Part shown: positions 1 through 8,745 of the stretch, in pieces
How positions within the stretch are numbered: the stretch's first letter is position 1
How the letters are laid out: the number at the start of each line of letters is the position of its first letter
Source of the DNA: Tritrichomonas musculus
Taxonomy: Eukaryota; Parabasalia; Tritrichomonadida; Tritrichomonadidae
Assembly: GCA_039105265.1 (NCBI GenBank)
Contig: JAPFFF010000011.1
Location: 1,054,001 to 1,118,000 of the forward strand
Reading direction: 5' to 3'
Length of the DNA: 64,000 bases
Program-made: the position numbers and the translations under genes
The notes under the pieces: model-generated
The model's database searches: none
What the model was told of the DNA's origin: nothing
The model's input: the letters and a program-made list of their open reading frames with translations, nothing else

Positions 1-319
1 CAACAAATATTTGCAATAACTTATTAGTATCTGCGGAAACATCAATAGCTTCAGATAATTGAACGAGAAAATCCAAAAGAACCGTAGAAAATCCTTTTTC
101 GATTTGTGAAATTGTATGTCCTGAATGAGTTAATTTTATTCTTGTTTTGGTACCTACTGGCATTGGTGCATCTTTATTTGTGAATTCTTCCATAACTTGA
201 CTAAATGAATTATCACCACCATTACGTTGAATTAAATTTCTGAGTTTATTTTGAAAGAATGAGAGAATATCTCCTTCATCATTTCCTAAATTTTTCGTTT
301 GAGCGTTTAAGTATGTCAT
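1..319 (-). CDS. Major capsid protein of element A, N-terminal part (runs off window)
   Basis: The first about 106 residues of a Polinton-type double jelly-roll major capsid protein, nearly identical to the start of the complete copy at 52668-54386. The start ATG at 319 follows an AT-rich leader and opens divergently from the pVI-like gene at 431. In Polintons this protein is predicted to build the icosahedral shell. The identification rests on the homologous full-length copies in this window and on the neighbouring ATPase and pVI-like genes. Part of a fossil element. Confidence 0.8.
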   Translation of the reverse strand, partial: MTYLNAQTKNLGNDEGDILSFFQNKLRNLIQRNGGDNSFSQVMEEFTNKDAPMPVGTKTRIKLTHSGHTISQIEKGFSTVLLDFLVQLSEAIDVSADTNKLLQIFV

Positions 320-430
320 TTTAAATATTGAAAAAAAATAAAATAATAAGTTAATAAAGAAAAGAATTTATAGTTTGAAAAAATAAACGAATTAAGAAAT
401 GAAAAATAAATTTTTTACATTAATGAAAAC

Positions 431-751
431 ATGGCATTTGGAAGTTGGTTTAAAAATATTGTGAACGGAGCTAAAAACATAATTGGCAAAATAGTTCCAA
501 AAGTAAAGAAAGCAGTTGAAACAGTTGGTAGATTTGCACCATTGATAGGACAAGCTGGTGATTTAATAGGTGGAAGTGCTGGTGAGGTGATAAATACAAT
601 CGGAAATGGTGTGAGTAAATTAAATGACAGAATTAATTATAAAGGTGGAAATGTTAACGCGTTAGGTGCGAACGGTGCAGGAGCTCGAAGAATTGTAGGC
701 GCAAATGGTGCAGGTATTAGAAGGTTTGATATTCCATTACTGAAGGAATAA
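431..751 (+). CDS. pVI/pX-like small basic amphipathic capsid peptide (element A)
   Basis: A 106-residue basic, glycine- and alanine-rich protein. The N-terminal 40 residues read as an amphipathic helix (GSWFKNIVNGAKNIIGKI), followed by a hydrophobic PLIGQAGDLIGGSAGEV stretch and a C-terminal NGAG repeat. Its position beside and divergent from the capsid gene matches the adenovirus pVI-like or membrane-active minor proteins seen in Polintons. The C element peptide at 19318 has the same design (FKKIKNAFKNVGSKLKNA, then FIPGVGPVVDTI). Function inferred from composition and synteny only. The second copy is at 52235-52555. Confidence 0.55.
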   Translation: MAFGSWFKNIVNGAKNIIGKIVPKVKKAVETVGRFAPLIGQAGDLIGGSAGEVINTIGNGVSKLNDRINYKGGNVNALGANGAGARRIVGANGAGIRRFDIPLLKE

Positions 752-758
752 AAGTAAA

Positions 759-899
759 TCATGAGTAAAGTCGTTTCCTCATTTCATCAGTTAAAGGTGG
801 ATCTATATTTAATGTTGGGGAAAGTTTCACAATGCGAATGAGTAAATTAGCGAGTTCAATAATTGCTAAACAACCAAGAAAAATTTCTGATAAACTCAT
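759..899 (-). CDS. Conserved 46-residue membrane micro-protein (element A)
   Basis: A small reading frame of 46 residues: a start MSLSEIFLGCLAIIELANLL, a single hydrophobic segment (about residues 5-26), then a conserved tail ending LTDEMRKRLYS. Copies at 52084-52227 (A, right arm), 16525-16674 (C) and 60126-60275 (E) keep the same length, the single membrane segment and the PELTDE(M/L)R(K/R) tail although the DNA differs strongly between A and C. That pattern indicates a real protein gene. It always lies in the ATPase to capsid interval. Role unknown; a small membrane or virion protein is a guess. Confidence 0.7.
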   Translation of the reverse strand: MSLSEIFLGCLAIIELANLLIRIVKLSPTLNIDPPLTDEMRKRLYS

Positions 900-969
900 T
901 TATTATTAATTAAAAATTTTTATTTTTGTTTTTAATTAAAGATCTTTGATCAGAATTATTTCATAATTC

Positions 970-1329
970 ATGGATTTAAAAGTTATTGAACCAATTAAAA
1001 ACTATTTAAAAGAATTTAAAACAGTCGATGAATTTAATTTATGGTATTCAAAGAATAAGGAAGAAGTGGATAAGTTAACGACTCATAAATTAAACAAAAT
1101 GTATAAAATTGATGGGTATAGAATTACAAAAATAAAGGGTGTGTTGATGTTAAAGAAATGGGTTGAAAAAGAGGAAAAAGAAATAGTAAGTAAGGCTTCG
1201 CTCAGGACGGAGTCCATTGAAGAATTAAGGAATGAAATAAATGAAATCAGAAATACAGTGAATAAAATTATATCATTTCTTCAGGAATCGTCAAGTTCTA
1301 TTGATGTATTACCGCCATCGACAACTTGA
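970..1329 (+). CDS. Coiled-coil protein with YRITK motif (element A)
   Basis: 119 residues. An N-terminal half with TVDEFNLWYSKN and LNKMYKIDGYRITK is alignable to the C element protein at 19620-20054 (SVEEFDLFYQKY, LNKTYKI, YRITKR). The C-terminal half is a heptad-rich helix (ESIEELRNEINEIRNTVNKIISFL). It converges on the ATPase gene and overlaps its 3' end by 49 bp. A hairpin with a three-base loop lies at 1205-1215 inside the gene. No known function; synteny with the capsid cluster suggests a structural or assembly role. Confidence 0.6.
   Translation: MDLKVIEPIKNYLKEFKTVDEFNLWYSKNKEEVDKLTTHKLNKMYKIDGYRITKIKGVLMLKKWVEKEEKEIVSKASLRTESIEELRNEINEIRNTVNKIISFLQESSSSIDVLPPSTT
1205..1215. repeat. 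Three-base-loop hairpin GGAC-GGA-GTCC in a coding region
   Basis: A perfect 4-bp stem with a GGA loop, preceded by GGCTTCGC, a decayed second stem (in the right-arm copy near 51795-51820 it reads GGCTTCGTCC on the gene strand). Same style as the hairpins at 6206, 25694, 58443 and 59676. Confidence 0.5.
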
Positions 1330-2114
1330 ATGATCATATATGGGTGACTTTCACAATCTTCAGTTTTTCGTTTCAATATTTTTGAATACATTTCATAAAA
1401 TTCGTCAAATGATAAATTAGATGCTGATTGTGAATAAATATAACGTAATTGTTGTTTATTGAAACATGGAAATATAAATAATGTTGATATTTCATTTTTA
1501 ACATGAGGTTTTAATCCTTTCCAACCTTGAATTAAAAGGAGGAATGAAAAATTTATATGTCTACATCTACGTATTAATTGGCTAAAATAAGATTCTTCTG
1601 AAGAAAAGAGTTTACTATTTGAGATATCATCGAATAAAACGATCGTATGCAATACTTCTCGGTTGAAATCAGAAACGGCAAGCATTTTAAACATATCCTC
1701 TTTTTGTTGATCATCTATTTTATCCTGCAAGTTTTCCCGTTTGATAAGATTATATAAATTCTTTGCTGAGATTAAATCCTTCATAAATTCAACAGCTTCT
1801 TGTTCACTAATTATAATATATGGAATCATAAGAAGTGGCTTTAAAGCTAAAAATGTTTTATCTGATTCTTGACCGTCTTTTGTGACGTAGATAAATAAGT
1901 GATGAGTGTTTAATACACCTAATTTGATGATTTCCTTTAATGCTATCTCAGTCTTTCCTGATGATTGCTTACCAACTATGACGTTAACACTATTTAACCT
2001 AATATTAACCTCAGGGTGTATTTCAGAAATTAGGCTTTCATTTTTATTCATAGTATAGGTTTTCAACGTATTCATAACGTGCGTTTTAACCATATTCTCT
2101 AATGATGTGTTCAT
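1281..2114 (-). CDS. Packaging ATPase, FtsK/HerA (A32-like) type (element A)
   Basis: 277 residues. Walker A is GKQSSGKT at about residues 48-55. Walker B is TIVLFDD at about 158-164, followed by a serine/arginine-rich stretch (FSQLIRRCRHINF) and LLLIQGWKG, typical of the sensor region of viral genome-packaging ATPases. The C-terminal part (QLRYIYSQSASNLSFDEF) aligns with the C ATPase (KLNYIYQQVSIPCEFEEL). It is expected to translocate DNA into capsids. The neighbours are the capsid-cluster genes. The near-identical second copy is at 50921-51733. Confidence 0.85.
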   Translation of the reverse strand: MNTSLENMVKTHVMNTLKTYTMNKNESLISEIHPEVNIRLNSVNVIVGKQSSGKTEIALKEIIKLGVLNTHHLFIYVTKDGQESDKTFLALKPLLMIPYIIISEQEAVEFMKDLISAKNLYNLIKRENLQDKIDDQQKEDMFKMLAVSDFNREVLHTIVLFDDISNSKLFSSEESYFSQLIRRCRHINFSFLLLIQGWKGLKPHVKNEISTLFIFPCFNKQQLRYIYSQSASNLSFDEFYEMYSKILKRKTEDCESHPYMIIQVVDGGNTSIELDDS

Positions 2115-2220
2115 TTTCTATGTATTAATGTAAAAGCTTATTTTAATTATTGATAAAAATATATTTTAAGTTTATGAATCATTAACTGAAATTAGATATT
2201 AACACATTTCTTAAAATTTA

Positions 2221-2616
2221 TTATTCAGGTTCTTCTACGATTGCTGATGTTTGTAATGCTTGTACTTGTGATTGAACATTAGCATCAAACCATTTATTAA
2301 AATCACTTGGATTTGGAGGTAATGCATTTATTCCTTGGAGTATTATTGCAATTGTTGCTTTAGCAACTAATGGAATATGTTCAGGGTTAACTGGTAGTCC
2401 GGATTTATTACACATTTCACATGCAGTAGGTACAAAATCAGCAATTTTTACAGGATTAATTAAATAATCGTGAACTATGAACTCAATAGCTTCTTTAACT
2501 GCTTTCTTTCCTCTTAAATTCTTCCATTGATCCTCATTAACATTCATAACACTTTCACCATAAACATAAACCATTGCAGGAAGTAAAGCAAATTGATTCC
2601 ATATAACCGTTGCCAT
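2221..2616 (-). CDS. Unknown 131-residue protein (element A)
   Basis: Unrecognised. A short protein with a CEMCNKSG segment mid-way that could hold a metal, hydrophobic patches (FALLPAMVYVYG; IPLVAKATIAIILQGINALPP) and an acidic C-terminus. It is conserved almost unchanged in the right arm (50398-50793). It lies between the ATPase and the 307-residue protein in the same orientation, so it is probably part of the same late gene cluster. No function proposed. Confidence 0.6.
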   Translation of the reverse strand: MATVIWNQFALLPAMVYVYGESVMNVNEDQWKNLRGKKAVKEAIEFIVHDYLINPVKIADFVPTACEMCNKSGLPVNPEHIPLVAKATIAIILQGINALPPNPSDFNKWFDANVQSQVQALQTSAIVEEPE

Positions 2617-2729
2617 TTGTGTAAGTGTGAATGGTAATTTTACACCGTTGAGGTATTTGATACCTTGATAAATTGGAGAGATACACTTACCAACAAATGC
2701 CTGATAAGTTGAACGTTTCTTTGGTTTGA

Positions 2730-3653
2730 TTAGTGCTTTTCATCGATACCAGCAGCTTTTAATTTTGTTTCAAAGTCTTGCCAACTTTCACCCGCATAAT
2801 TAGTGACTGTACGCCCTGTTTCATCAAATTCAGGATGATATATATTATTAATAAATCCTCTTAAGTTTATACCTTGTTTATGAGCTTCTTTACGTTGGTC
2901 CACAGATGGGTAAGCTTTATAATAAGCATTGCGATATGGGAATAATGACGGAACGGTTGTAAATCCATTAACTATTACAGGCTTTTTACCTTCTTTTGTT
3001 TGTACAACGACTTCAGGAATTCCGTCACCATCTAAATCTTTGCCAGTGGCTTCATATAAATCATTATATCCATGTCGATTAATCCATTCATTCGCACTTA
3101 CAACACTTTGAGCGTCTCGAATTTGTTTAACATCTTGATTTAATTTAGCCACAACATTAATTAAGTCATCCATACCAACATTACCGTATTTATTTTGTTT
3201 TGCCTTTTTCGTTGGTTTAATTGCCTCCATTCTTTCACGGTAAAACGCCATATCATTTAATGCTTTAGTTAAGTCTTTCTTATTAATGTTATTTTCTGCC
3301 AAGCTAGCGTATGATTGATCACGCATTTGGTTTAATTGAGAAACATTATTTATTAATTGCGGAATTTTCGATTTATTCATTTTATTAATTGGTAAAAAAT
3401 TTAAATTATCGTTTTTGTTTTGAAAATTATTTAATCTTGAAATAAAATTTGAAATTGATTTATCATTTATTCTCAAACCTTCATGTTGTATATAATTATT
3501 TTCATTTAAAAATTTCATTAAATTTGAAACTGAACCTTGCCATGAAGGCGACTCATGAAGAGTAACGTTAAGTTTTTCATTAATTAATTCAATATATTTA
3601 TTAAGTTTATCAAGTTTCAAACCTTTAAAATTATTTCTATTTAATTTTGACAT
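2730..3653 (-). CDS. Structural-type protein with DGDG segment (element A, left copy)
   Basis: 307 residues. Residues about 1-75 (LDKLNKYIELINEKLN ... LMKFLNENNY) match the domain repeated three times in the C element protein at 33526-34626. Residues about 195-235 (DLDGDGIPEVVV then KPVIVNGFT) match the C-terminal part of the long C protein at 23697-27440 (DLNGDRVDDIVL, PAIVNGYK), an FG-GAP or calcium-loop-like pattern. The sequence is identical to the right-arm copy 7753-8676. Role probably structural in the virion; the exact function is unknown. Confidence 0.65.
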   Translation of the reverse strand: MSKLNRNNFKGLKLDKLNKYIELINEKLNVTLHESPSWQGSVSNLMKFLNENNYIQHEGLRINDKSISNFISRLNNFQNKNDNLNFLPINKMNKSKIPQLINNVSQLNQMRDQSYASLAENNINKKDLTKALNDMAFYRERMEAIKPTKKAKQNKYGNVGMDDLINVVAKLNQDVKQIRDAQSVVSANEWINRHGYNDLYEATGKDLDGDGIPEVVVQTKEGKKPVIVNGFTTVPSLFPYRNAYYKAYPSVDQRKEAHKQGINLRGFINNIYHPEFDETGRTVTNYAGESWQDFETKLKAAGIDEKH

Positions 3654-4612
3654 ATTCTTTATATTAAAATAAATTTAATCATTTACGTATAAAATTTATG
3701 TTTTCAATTTTTGACTTTTGAGATTTATTTTTTTTGAGACATGTGATATAAAAATAAATGATAAAATAATTTTTTAATTTGTGGTGAACGTTTATTTATA
3801 AAATTTTTTTCGATTTGTGTGAGTATTCAAATTATCAGACATTTCGGAAATAACGTATTTTATAAAATTTTTTTCGATTTGTGAGAGTATTGAATTAAAA
3901 AATTTTAAAAATTTGACTAGTCGTTTTCTCGTCAAAGTATTGAAAATTTCGTTTTTACTCGTCAACCGTCGTTAGTTTATATTTAATTTGAGTAATTATT
4001 GAAAATTTCGTTTTTACTCGTCAACCGTCGTTAGTTTATATTTAATTTGAGTAATTATTGAAATCTTCGTTTTTACTCGTCAACCGTCGTTAATTTTAAC
4101 ATATTCTTTATTTTAAAATAAATTTAATCATTTACGTATAAAATTTATGTTTTCAATTTTTGACTTTTGAGATTTGAGGATAAAATTTATGAAAATCATT
4201 TATGAAGGGGTGATGAATCAGTGGTGTTGAAAAATTAAAAATATGTTCGGGTTTAAAGTTATGATTTCTACATACGACGAAAATAAATTATATTTACATA
4301 AAACAACATTATGATTGAGATATTTTGATTTAATTGGAAATAAAAAAAATATTGAAAAAGTTCAGTTGACCTACTCTTATTTTTGCATTTTTGCTACTAA
4401 CGAATTTTATGATTTGAATGACTTCTCAATTAATGCATTTTTGCATTTTCACATTTATGTTATAAATTTATGTTTTCAATTTTTGACTTTTGAGATTTGA
4501 GGATGAAATTTATTAAAATCATTTATGAAGGGGTGATGAATCAGTGGTGTTGTAAAATTGAATAATATGTTCAGGTTTTAATTTATGGTTTTAAATTCTT
4601 GAGTTACTGGGG

Positions 4613-4633
4613 TTTTAGATCGAAGGTCTAAAA
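4613..4633. repeat. Hairpin with 9-bp stem and GAA loop
   Basis: The left stem TTTTAGATC pairs with GGTCTAAAA (one G-T pair) around a GAA loop. The counterpart in the right arm at 6206-6226 has a perfect 9-bp stem with a TTC loop. The stem sequences differ but pairing is kept, so the fold rather than the sequence is conserved between the arms. Confidence 0.65.
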
Positions 4634-4867
4634 TCACAGTAAATACATACGAAGTATTTTTTTCTCAAAAAGTTTCGAAAAATGTCCGAAAAGTATCCAA
4701 ATTGGATATTTTTGGATACTTTTTTTAACTTTTTGAATATAAAAAATTTCGGACACAAAAGCCTAGTTCAAAAGAACAATTGAATTGTTGATTTTGACTA
4801 ATTGAGAACTTATTTAGCCCACCTAACATTTTGAATGTAAAGCCACAATAATCAAATTTTTGAATGC

Positions 4868-4873
4868 TCATTT
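4868..4873 (+). promoter_or_regulatory. Trichomonad initiator-like element TCATTT
   Basis: TCATTT fits the T. vaginalis Inr consensus TCA(+1)Y(T/A). Its A lies 19 nt before the ATG at 4889, within the usual short distance for this organism. It supports that ATG as the start. Confidence 0.5.
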
Positions 4874-4888
4874 GAAAGCATTTACCCA

Positions 4889-5770
4889 ATGTTCATCTTT
4901 TATGTATTGTTTATTGAAATTACGGTACTCCAGCTTCGAAACATTATCTTCCGATTCATGGATATAGATGAAATCATATTTTTTCAATACACAAATAAAC
5001 AAGCTTTCCAAAATAATTTATTATTGTTAACAGTAGGGTATAATAATATTTGGGCTCTTGATTATCAAATTAGGTTAATTAAAAAGTTCGTTCTGGATGA
5101 ATTTATTCATATTATCTTAGACAATTCTATTCACCAAACGATATCAGAGCAAATACGACTTTTATGCAGAAAATACAACGTTTCTTATTTTCGTTGTGTA
5201 ACCCGTTCTAAACAAACCCCCTCTAGACATCATGCTTCAGCATTAAATTGGGCTTTGAAGAATGTAATCCCAAAATTTAATTTTTATATTTTTGGTTTTC
5301 TAGATCATGATTTGTTTCCATTATATCCTGTCTCTATTTTAAGCCGCTTTGGATCAGGTAAAGAATTTTATGGACGTTATCAAGAACGAAAACTATATGA
5401 TATGTGGTACCTATGGCCTGGCTTTTGCTTCTTTTCGAGAAAATTTTTCGACATTGCTCTAATGAATATGCTACCAGGTTATCATGGGGATACAGGTGGA
5501 AGTTTATATCCATATTTAAAATTTAAAACAAAGAAAAATGGTACTTTTGCGATAGAAAATATTATCAATTTTACTAATTCAGAGTTATCATACCAAGTAT
5601 ATGATCTTACTTGGGTTCATACTGTTGCACTTTCGAATTGGGATAAAAAAAGCTCTAATTTTTGGAAAATAAAGAAAGAGCTAATACAAAATCTTTTGGA
5701 CTGCCACTTAGAAAACAGATTAGCACACTCTTCATTAGAAAAGTTCAGAAATTCAGCAAAAGCAAGATAA
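4889..5770 (+). CDS. Glycosyltransferase-like protein (GT-A fold) at the centre of the palindrome
   Basis: 293 residues. The pattern fits a family 2-like glycosyltransferase: NLLLLTVGYNN strand, ILDNS at about residues 75-80, a helix SEQIRLLCRKYNVSYFRC, then FGFLDHDLFP at about 150-160, where DHD is the likely metal- and nucleotide-sugar-binding motif, followed by FYGRYQ and WPGFCFFSRKFF. An aromatic-rich N-terminus may be membrane-associated. An alternative start is the ATG at 4958. It is the only gene in the single-copy centre between the inverted arms, so it is either a host gene trapped between two elements or cargo. The acceptor substrate cannot be told. Confidence 0.6.
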   Translation: MFIFYVLFIEITVLQLRNIIFRFMDIDEIIFFQYTNKQAFQNNLLLLTVGYNNIWALDYQIRLIKKFVLDEFIHIILDNSIHQTISEQIRLLCRKYNVSYFRCVTRSKQTPSRHHASALNWALKNVIPKFNFYIFGFLDHDLFPLYPVSILSRFGSGKEFYGRYQERKLYDMWYLWPGFCFFSRKFFDIALMNMLPGYHGDTGGSLYPYLKFKTKKNGTFAIENIINFTNSELSYQVYDLTWVHTVALSNWDKKSSNFWKIKKELIQNLLDCHLENRLAHSSLEKFRNSAKAR

Positions 5771-6684
5771 TTATATAAATCCATCAAAACAGTGCATGAA
5801 TCGAATATCCTCTCTTTGCCCTTAGAGTGTGAGCAGTGTTTCCACTTTTTGAAATTTGAAATTTCATCAAAAATCATCAAAAATTTCAAAGAAGTATCTC
5901 CACATATGGATTTTAAGGGTATGGAAACTAACTTTTGTGAGAATTCGTGAAAAATGTAAAAATGAAATTATCTTATTATATTAAATAAAATAAATTTTTT
6001 TTATTGAATTTTAACTTTTTGAAGCGACCAAAATCTCAGTAGCAATTATTTTCACTTTTTGAGATCTGAAAAAAATAATTTTATTGAAATATTTTTTTTT
6101 TCAGAGCTATCGTGCTACTGAGATTTTGGTTTCAGTTTATGTAAAGGTATGGAAACTTCCATCCACTCGACAGATCATTTTTATCGTCGTATGTATTTAC
6201 TGTGATTTTAGGACTTCGTCCTAAAACCCCAGTAACTCAAGAATTTAAAGCCATAACTTTAAACACGAACATATTATTAAATTTTACAACACCACAGATT
6301 CATCACCCCTTCATAAATGATTTTCATAAATTTCATCCTAAAATCTCAAAAGTCAAAAATTGAAAACATAAAATTTATAACATAAATGATTAAAAATACG
6401 TTTTTCCGAAATGTCTGATAAATTGAATACTCACATAAGTCGAAAAAATTTTACAAATTCGTTATTTCCGAAATGTCTGATAAATTGAATACTCACAACA
6501 AATTACAAAATTATTTTTAAAAATACGTTATCTGAAATATCTGATAATTTGAATACTCACACAAATCGAAAAAATTTTTATAAAATACGTTATTTCTGAA
6601 ATGTCTGATAAATTGAATACTCACAAAAATCGAAAAAAATTTTTATAAATAAACGTTCACCACAAATTAAAAAATTATTTTATC
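5771..6684. repeat. Gene-free DNA and inner part of right arm with 62-64 bp tandem repeats
   Basis: To about 6170 the sequence is unique and AT-rich, with two similar lines around GGTATGGAAAC (about 5920 and 6147). From about 6170 it is the reverse of the left arm. It includes a perfect 9-bp-stem TTC-loop hairpin at 6206-6226 and four tandem units of 62-64 bp at about 6411-6665 built on ATGTCTGATAAATTGAATAC. No gene seen. Confidence 0.75.
6206..6226. repeat. Perfect hairpin with 9-bp stem and TTC loop
   Basis: TTTTAGGAC pairs fully with GTCCTAAAA around TTC. It is the partner of the diverged hairpin at 4613-4633 on the other arm. Confidence 0.7.
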
Positions 6685-7639
6685 AAAAGGGTTCGACGTT
6701 TGGCGGTTATCATATTCTAAAATTATAAAAAATTAATAATAAATAATATTAATATTATCAATAACATAATGCAATTTTAAATATGAAGCCGATTATATTA
6801 GCCAAAATAGAGATATTTCACTAAAAAAAATAAAAACTGAAAAAGTTTAACTTTTGAAAGGGGAAAATATTTTTGAGTTCTTATCTAATTTCCACCATTC
6901 AAAGAGATTTTGGGAATTTGTAAATATCCAAATATATAAATATTTTATAACCTTCATATCATATATTCTTTTTTCATAATTATACTTACATATTTTAAAT
7001 TAATTAAAAAGTAATTAATTGAAAATCATTTAAGATAATATTATTTATGAAAAATAAAATTGAATTAATACGTTATTATAATTAATTCTCAAATGTGATA
7101 TACAAATAAACTGAGTTAAAATGTAAAAATATATTTTATAATAATATAAATGTGATTTATAATATATATATATTAAATATATTATCATTAATATGAGGAT
7201 ATTACTAATATATTATCAAAATAATAAGTATTTGTTAATTAAAATAATTTATTTTCAAAATTCTGATATTATCAAAATAATTTTTTCAAAAACTAACATT
7301 TAATTCAATTTTAAATTCAAAATTTTTATTTAGAAAAAAATAATAATTTCTTGAATATCAATAATATAATTTATTAAATATTATTACTATATTTCAAAGC
7401 TACATATAAATAATGTAAATAGTAAATCATTTAAGAAAATACCTCAAGTAGCATAATAAAAACACTATTTTTAATGATTTTTGGAATAAATAATGAATTC
7501 TTTAATTTTTATGATATAATAAATGAATTCGAATTTTATTTCATATTGATATAAAAATTTATTAATTAAAAATAATATCTAATTTTTAAGATATAATTAT
7601 TTTTCAATCAAAAAAAATTTGAGAGAGTCGACCCCTTTT
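6685..7639. mobile_element. 955-bp MITE-like DNA element with 8-bp target duplication
   Basis: The ends are AAAAGGGTTCGAC (6685-6697) and its reverse complement with one mismatch, GTCGACCCCTTTT (7627-7639). Both sides are flanked by ATTTTATC (6677-6684 and 7640-7647). Taking the element and one duplication out restores exactly the sequence of the undisturbed left arm near 3765-3775, which confirms the insertion. The interior is extremely AT-rich with no gene. An 8-bp duplication with short terminal repeats suits a non-autonomous hAT-type element, but the family is not certain. Confidence 0.85.
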
Positions 7640-7752
7640 ATTTTATCATTTATTTTTATATCACATGTCTCAAAAAAATAAATCTCAAAAGTCAAAAATT
7701 GAAAACATAAATTTTATACGTAAATGATTAAATTTATTTTAATATAAAGAAT

Positions 7753-8676
7753 ATGTCAAAATTAAATAGAAATAATTTTAAAGGTTTGAAACTTGATAAA
7801 CTTAATAAATATATTGAATTAATTAATGAAAAACTTAACGTTACTCTTCATGAGTCGCCTTCATGGCAAGGTTCAGTTTCAAATTTAATGAAATTTTTAA
7901 ATGAAAATAATTATATACAACATGAAGGTTTGAGAATAAATGATAAATCAATTTCAAATTTTATTTCAAGATTAAATAATTTTCAAAACAAAAACGATAA
8001 TTTAAATTTTTTACCAATTAATAAAATGAATAAATCGAAAATTCCGCAATTAATAAATAATGTTTCTCAATTAAACCAAATGCGTGATCAATCATACGCT
8101 AGCTTGGCAGAAAATAACATTAATAAGAAAGACTTAACTAAAGCATTAAATGATATGGCGTTTTACCGTGAAAGAATGGAGGCAATTAAACCAACGAAAA
8201 AGGCAAAACAAAATAAATACGGTAATGTTGGTATGGATGACTTAATTAATGTTGTGGCTAAATTAAATCAAGATGTTAAACAAATTCGAGACGCTCAAAG
8301 TGTTGTAAGTGCGAATGAATGGATTAATCGACATGGATATAATGATTTATATGAAGCCACTGGCAAAGATTTAGATGGTGACGGAATTCCTGAAGTCGTT
8401 GTACAAACAAAAGAAGGTAAAAAGCCTGTAATAGTTAATGGATTTACAACCGTTCCGTCATTATTCCCATATCGCAATGCTTATTATAAAGCTTACCCAT
8501 CTGTGGACCAACGTAAAGAAGCTCATAAACAAGGTATAAACTTAAGAGGATTTATTAATAATATATATCATCCTGAATTTGATGAAACAGGGCGTACAGT
8601 CACTAATTATGCGGGTGAAAGTTGGCAAGACTTTGAAACAAAATTAAAAGCTGCTGGTATCGATGAAAAGCACTAA
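7753..8676 (+). CDS. Structural-type protein with DGDG segment (element A, right copy)
   Basis: A 307-residue protein identical in sequence to the left-arm copy (2730-3653): repeat domain LDKLNKYIELINEKLN at the N-terminus, DLDGDGIPEVVV segment at about residues 195-206, and a mixed helical C-terminus (GESWQDFETKLKAAG). It was originally followed by the 131-residue gene now at 50398. Element B has since inserted 64 bp downstream of its stop. The perfect identity of the two copies suggests recent duplication or gene conversion between the arms. Confidence 0.65.
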   Translation: MSKLNRNNFKGLKLDKLNKYIELINEKLNVTLHESPSWQGSVSNLMKFLNENNYIQHEGLRINDKSISNFISRLNNFQNKNDNLNFLPINKMNKSKIPQLINNVSQLNQMRDQSYASLAENNINKKDLTKALNDMAFYRERMEAIKPTKKAKQNKYGNVGMDDLINVVAKLNQDVKQIRDAQSVVSANEWINRHGYNDLYEATGKDLDGDGIPEVVVQTKEGKKPVIVNGFTTVPSLFPYRNAYYKAYPSVDQRKEAHKQGINLRGFINNIYHPEFDETGRTVTNYAGESWQDFETKLKAAGIDEKH

Positions 8677-8745
8677 TCAAACCAAAGAAACGTTCAACTT
8701 ATCAGGCATTTGTTGGTAAGTGTATCTCTCCAATTTATCAAGGTA

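Larger units (their letters stand above)
1..4690. repeat. Left arm of giant inverted repeat (element A)
   Basis: Base 1 pairs with about 52986, and the arm continues inward past the 307-residue gene to about 4690. There the shared sequence (for example the motif around 4590-4640, matched in reverse at 6195-6250) gives way to unique DNA. The outer 3.7 kb is nearly identical to the right arm; the inner part (about 3770-4690) is clearly more diverged and carries different tandem repeats. The arm holds a capsid gene cluster in reverse order. It could be one of two element A copies lying head to head, or one very long terminal repeat. Neither outer terminus lies in the window, so this cannot be decided here. 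Confidence 0.85.
3654..4888. repeat. Gene-free inner arm with tandem and dispersed repeats
   Basis: AT-rich DNA without a convincing gene. It contains three 59-bp tandem units with the core TCGTTTTTACTCGTCAACCG (about 3939-4095). It has three scattered copies of a block around ATGTTTTCAATTTTTGACTT (near 3700, 4150 and 4470), each followed by related sequence, and two copies of a GAAGGGGTGATGAATCAGTG block (about 4203 and 4528). A hairpin with a 9-bp stem and GAA loop is at 4613-4633. The last part, from about 4690, is unique sequence leading into the glycosyltransferase-like gene. Confidence 0.75.

Noticed and set aside
3939-4095. Three 59-bp tandem units considered as a CRISPR-like array
   Set aside because: Whole units repeat with no variable spacers, no cas genes, and a eukaryotic setting.
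4315-4500. 61-codon frame in the inner left arm
   Set aside because: Not conserved in the right arm and no coding character.
5617-5889. 90-codon minus-strand frame
   Set aside because: Antisense to the end of the glycosyltransferase-like gene.
6411-6665. 62-64 bp tandem units considered as a CRISPR-like array or origin iterons
   Set aside because: No spacer/repeat structure, and no evidence for replication function; listed as tandem repeats.
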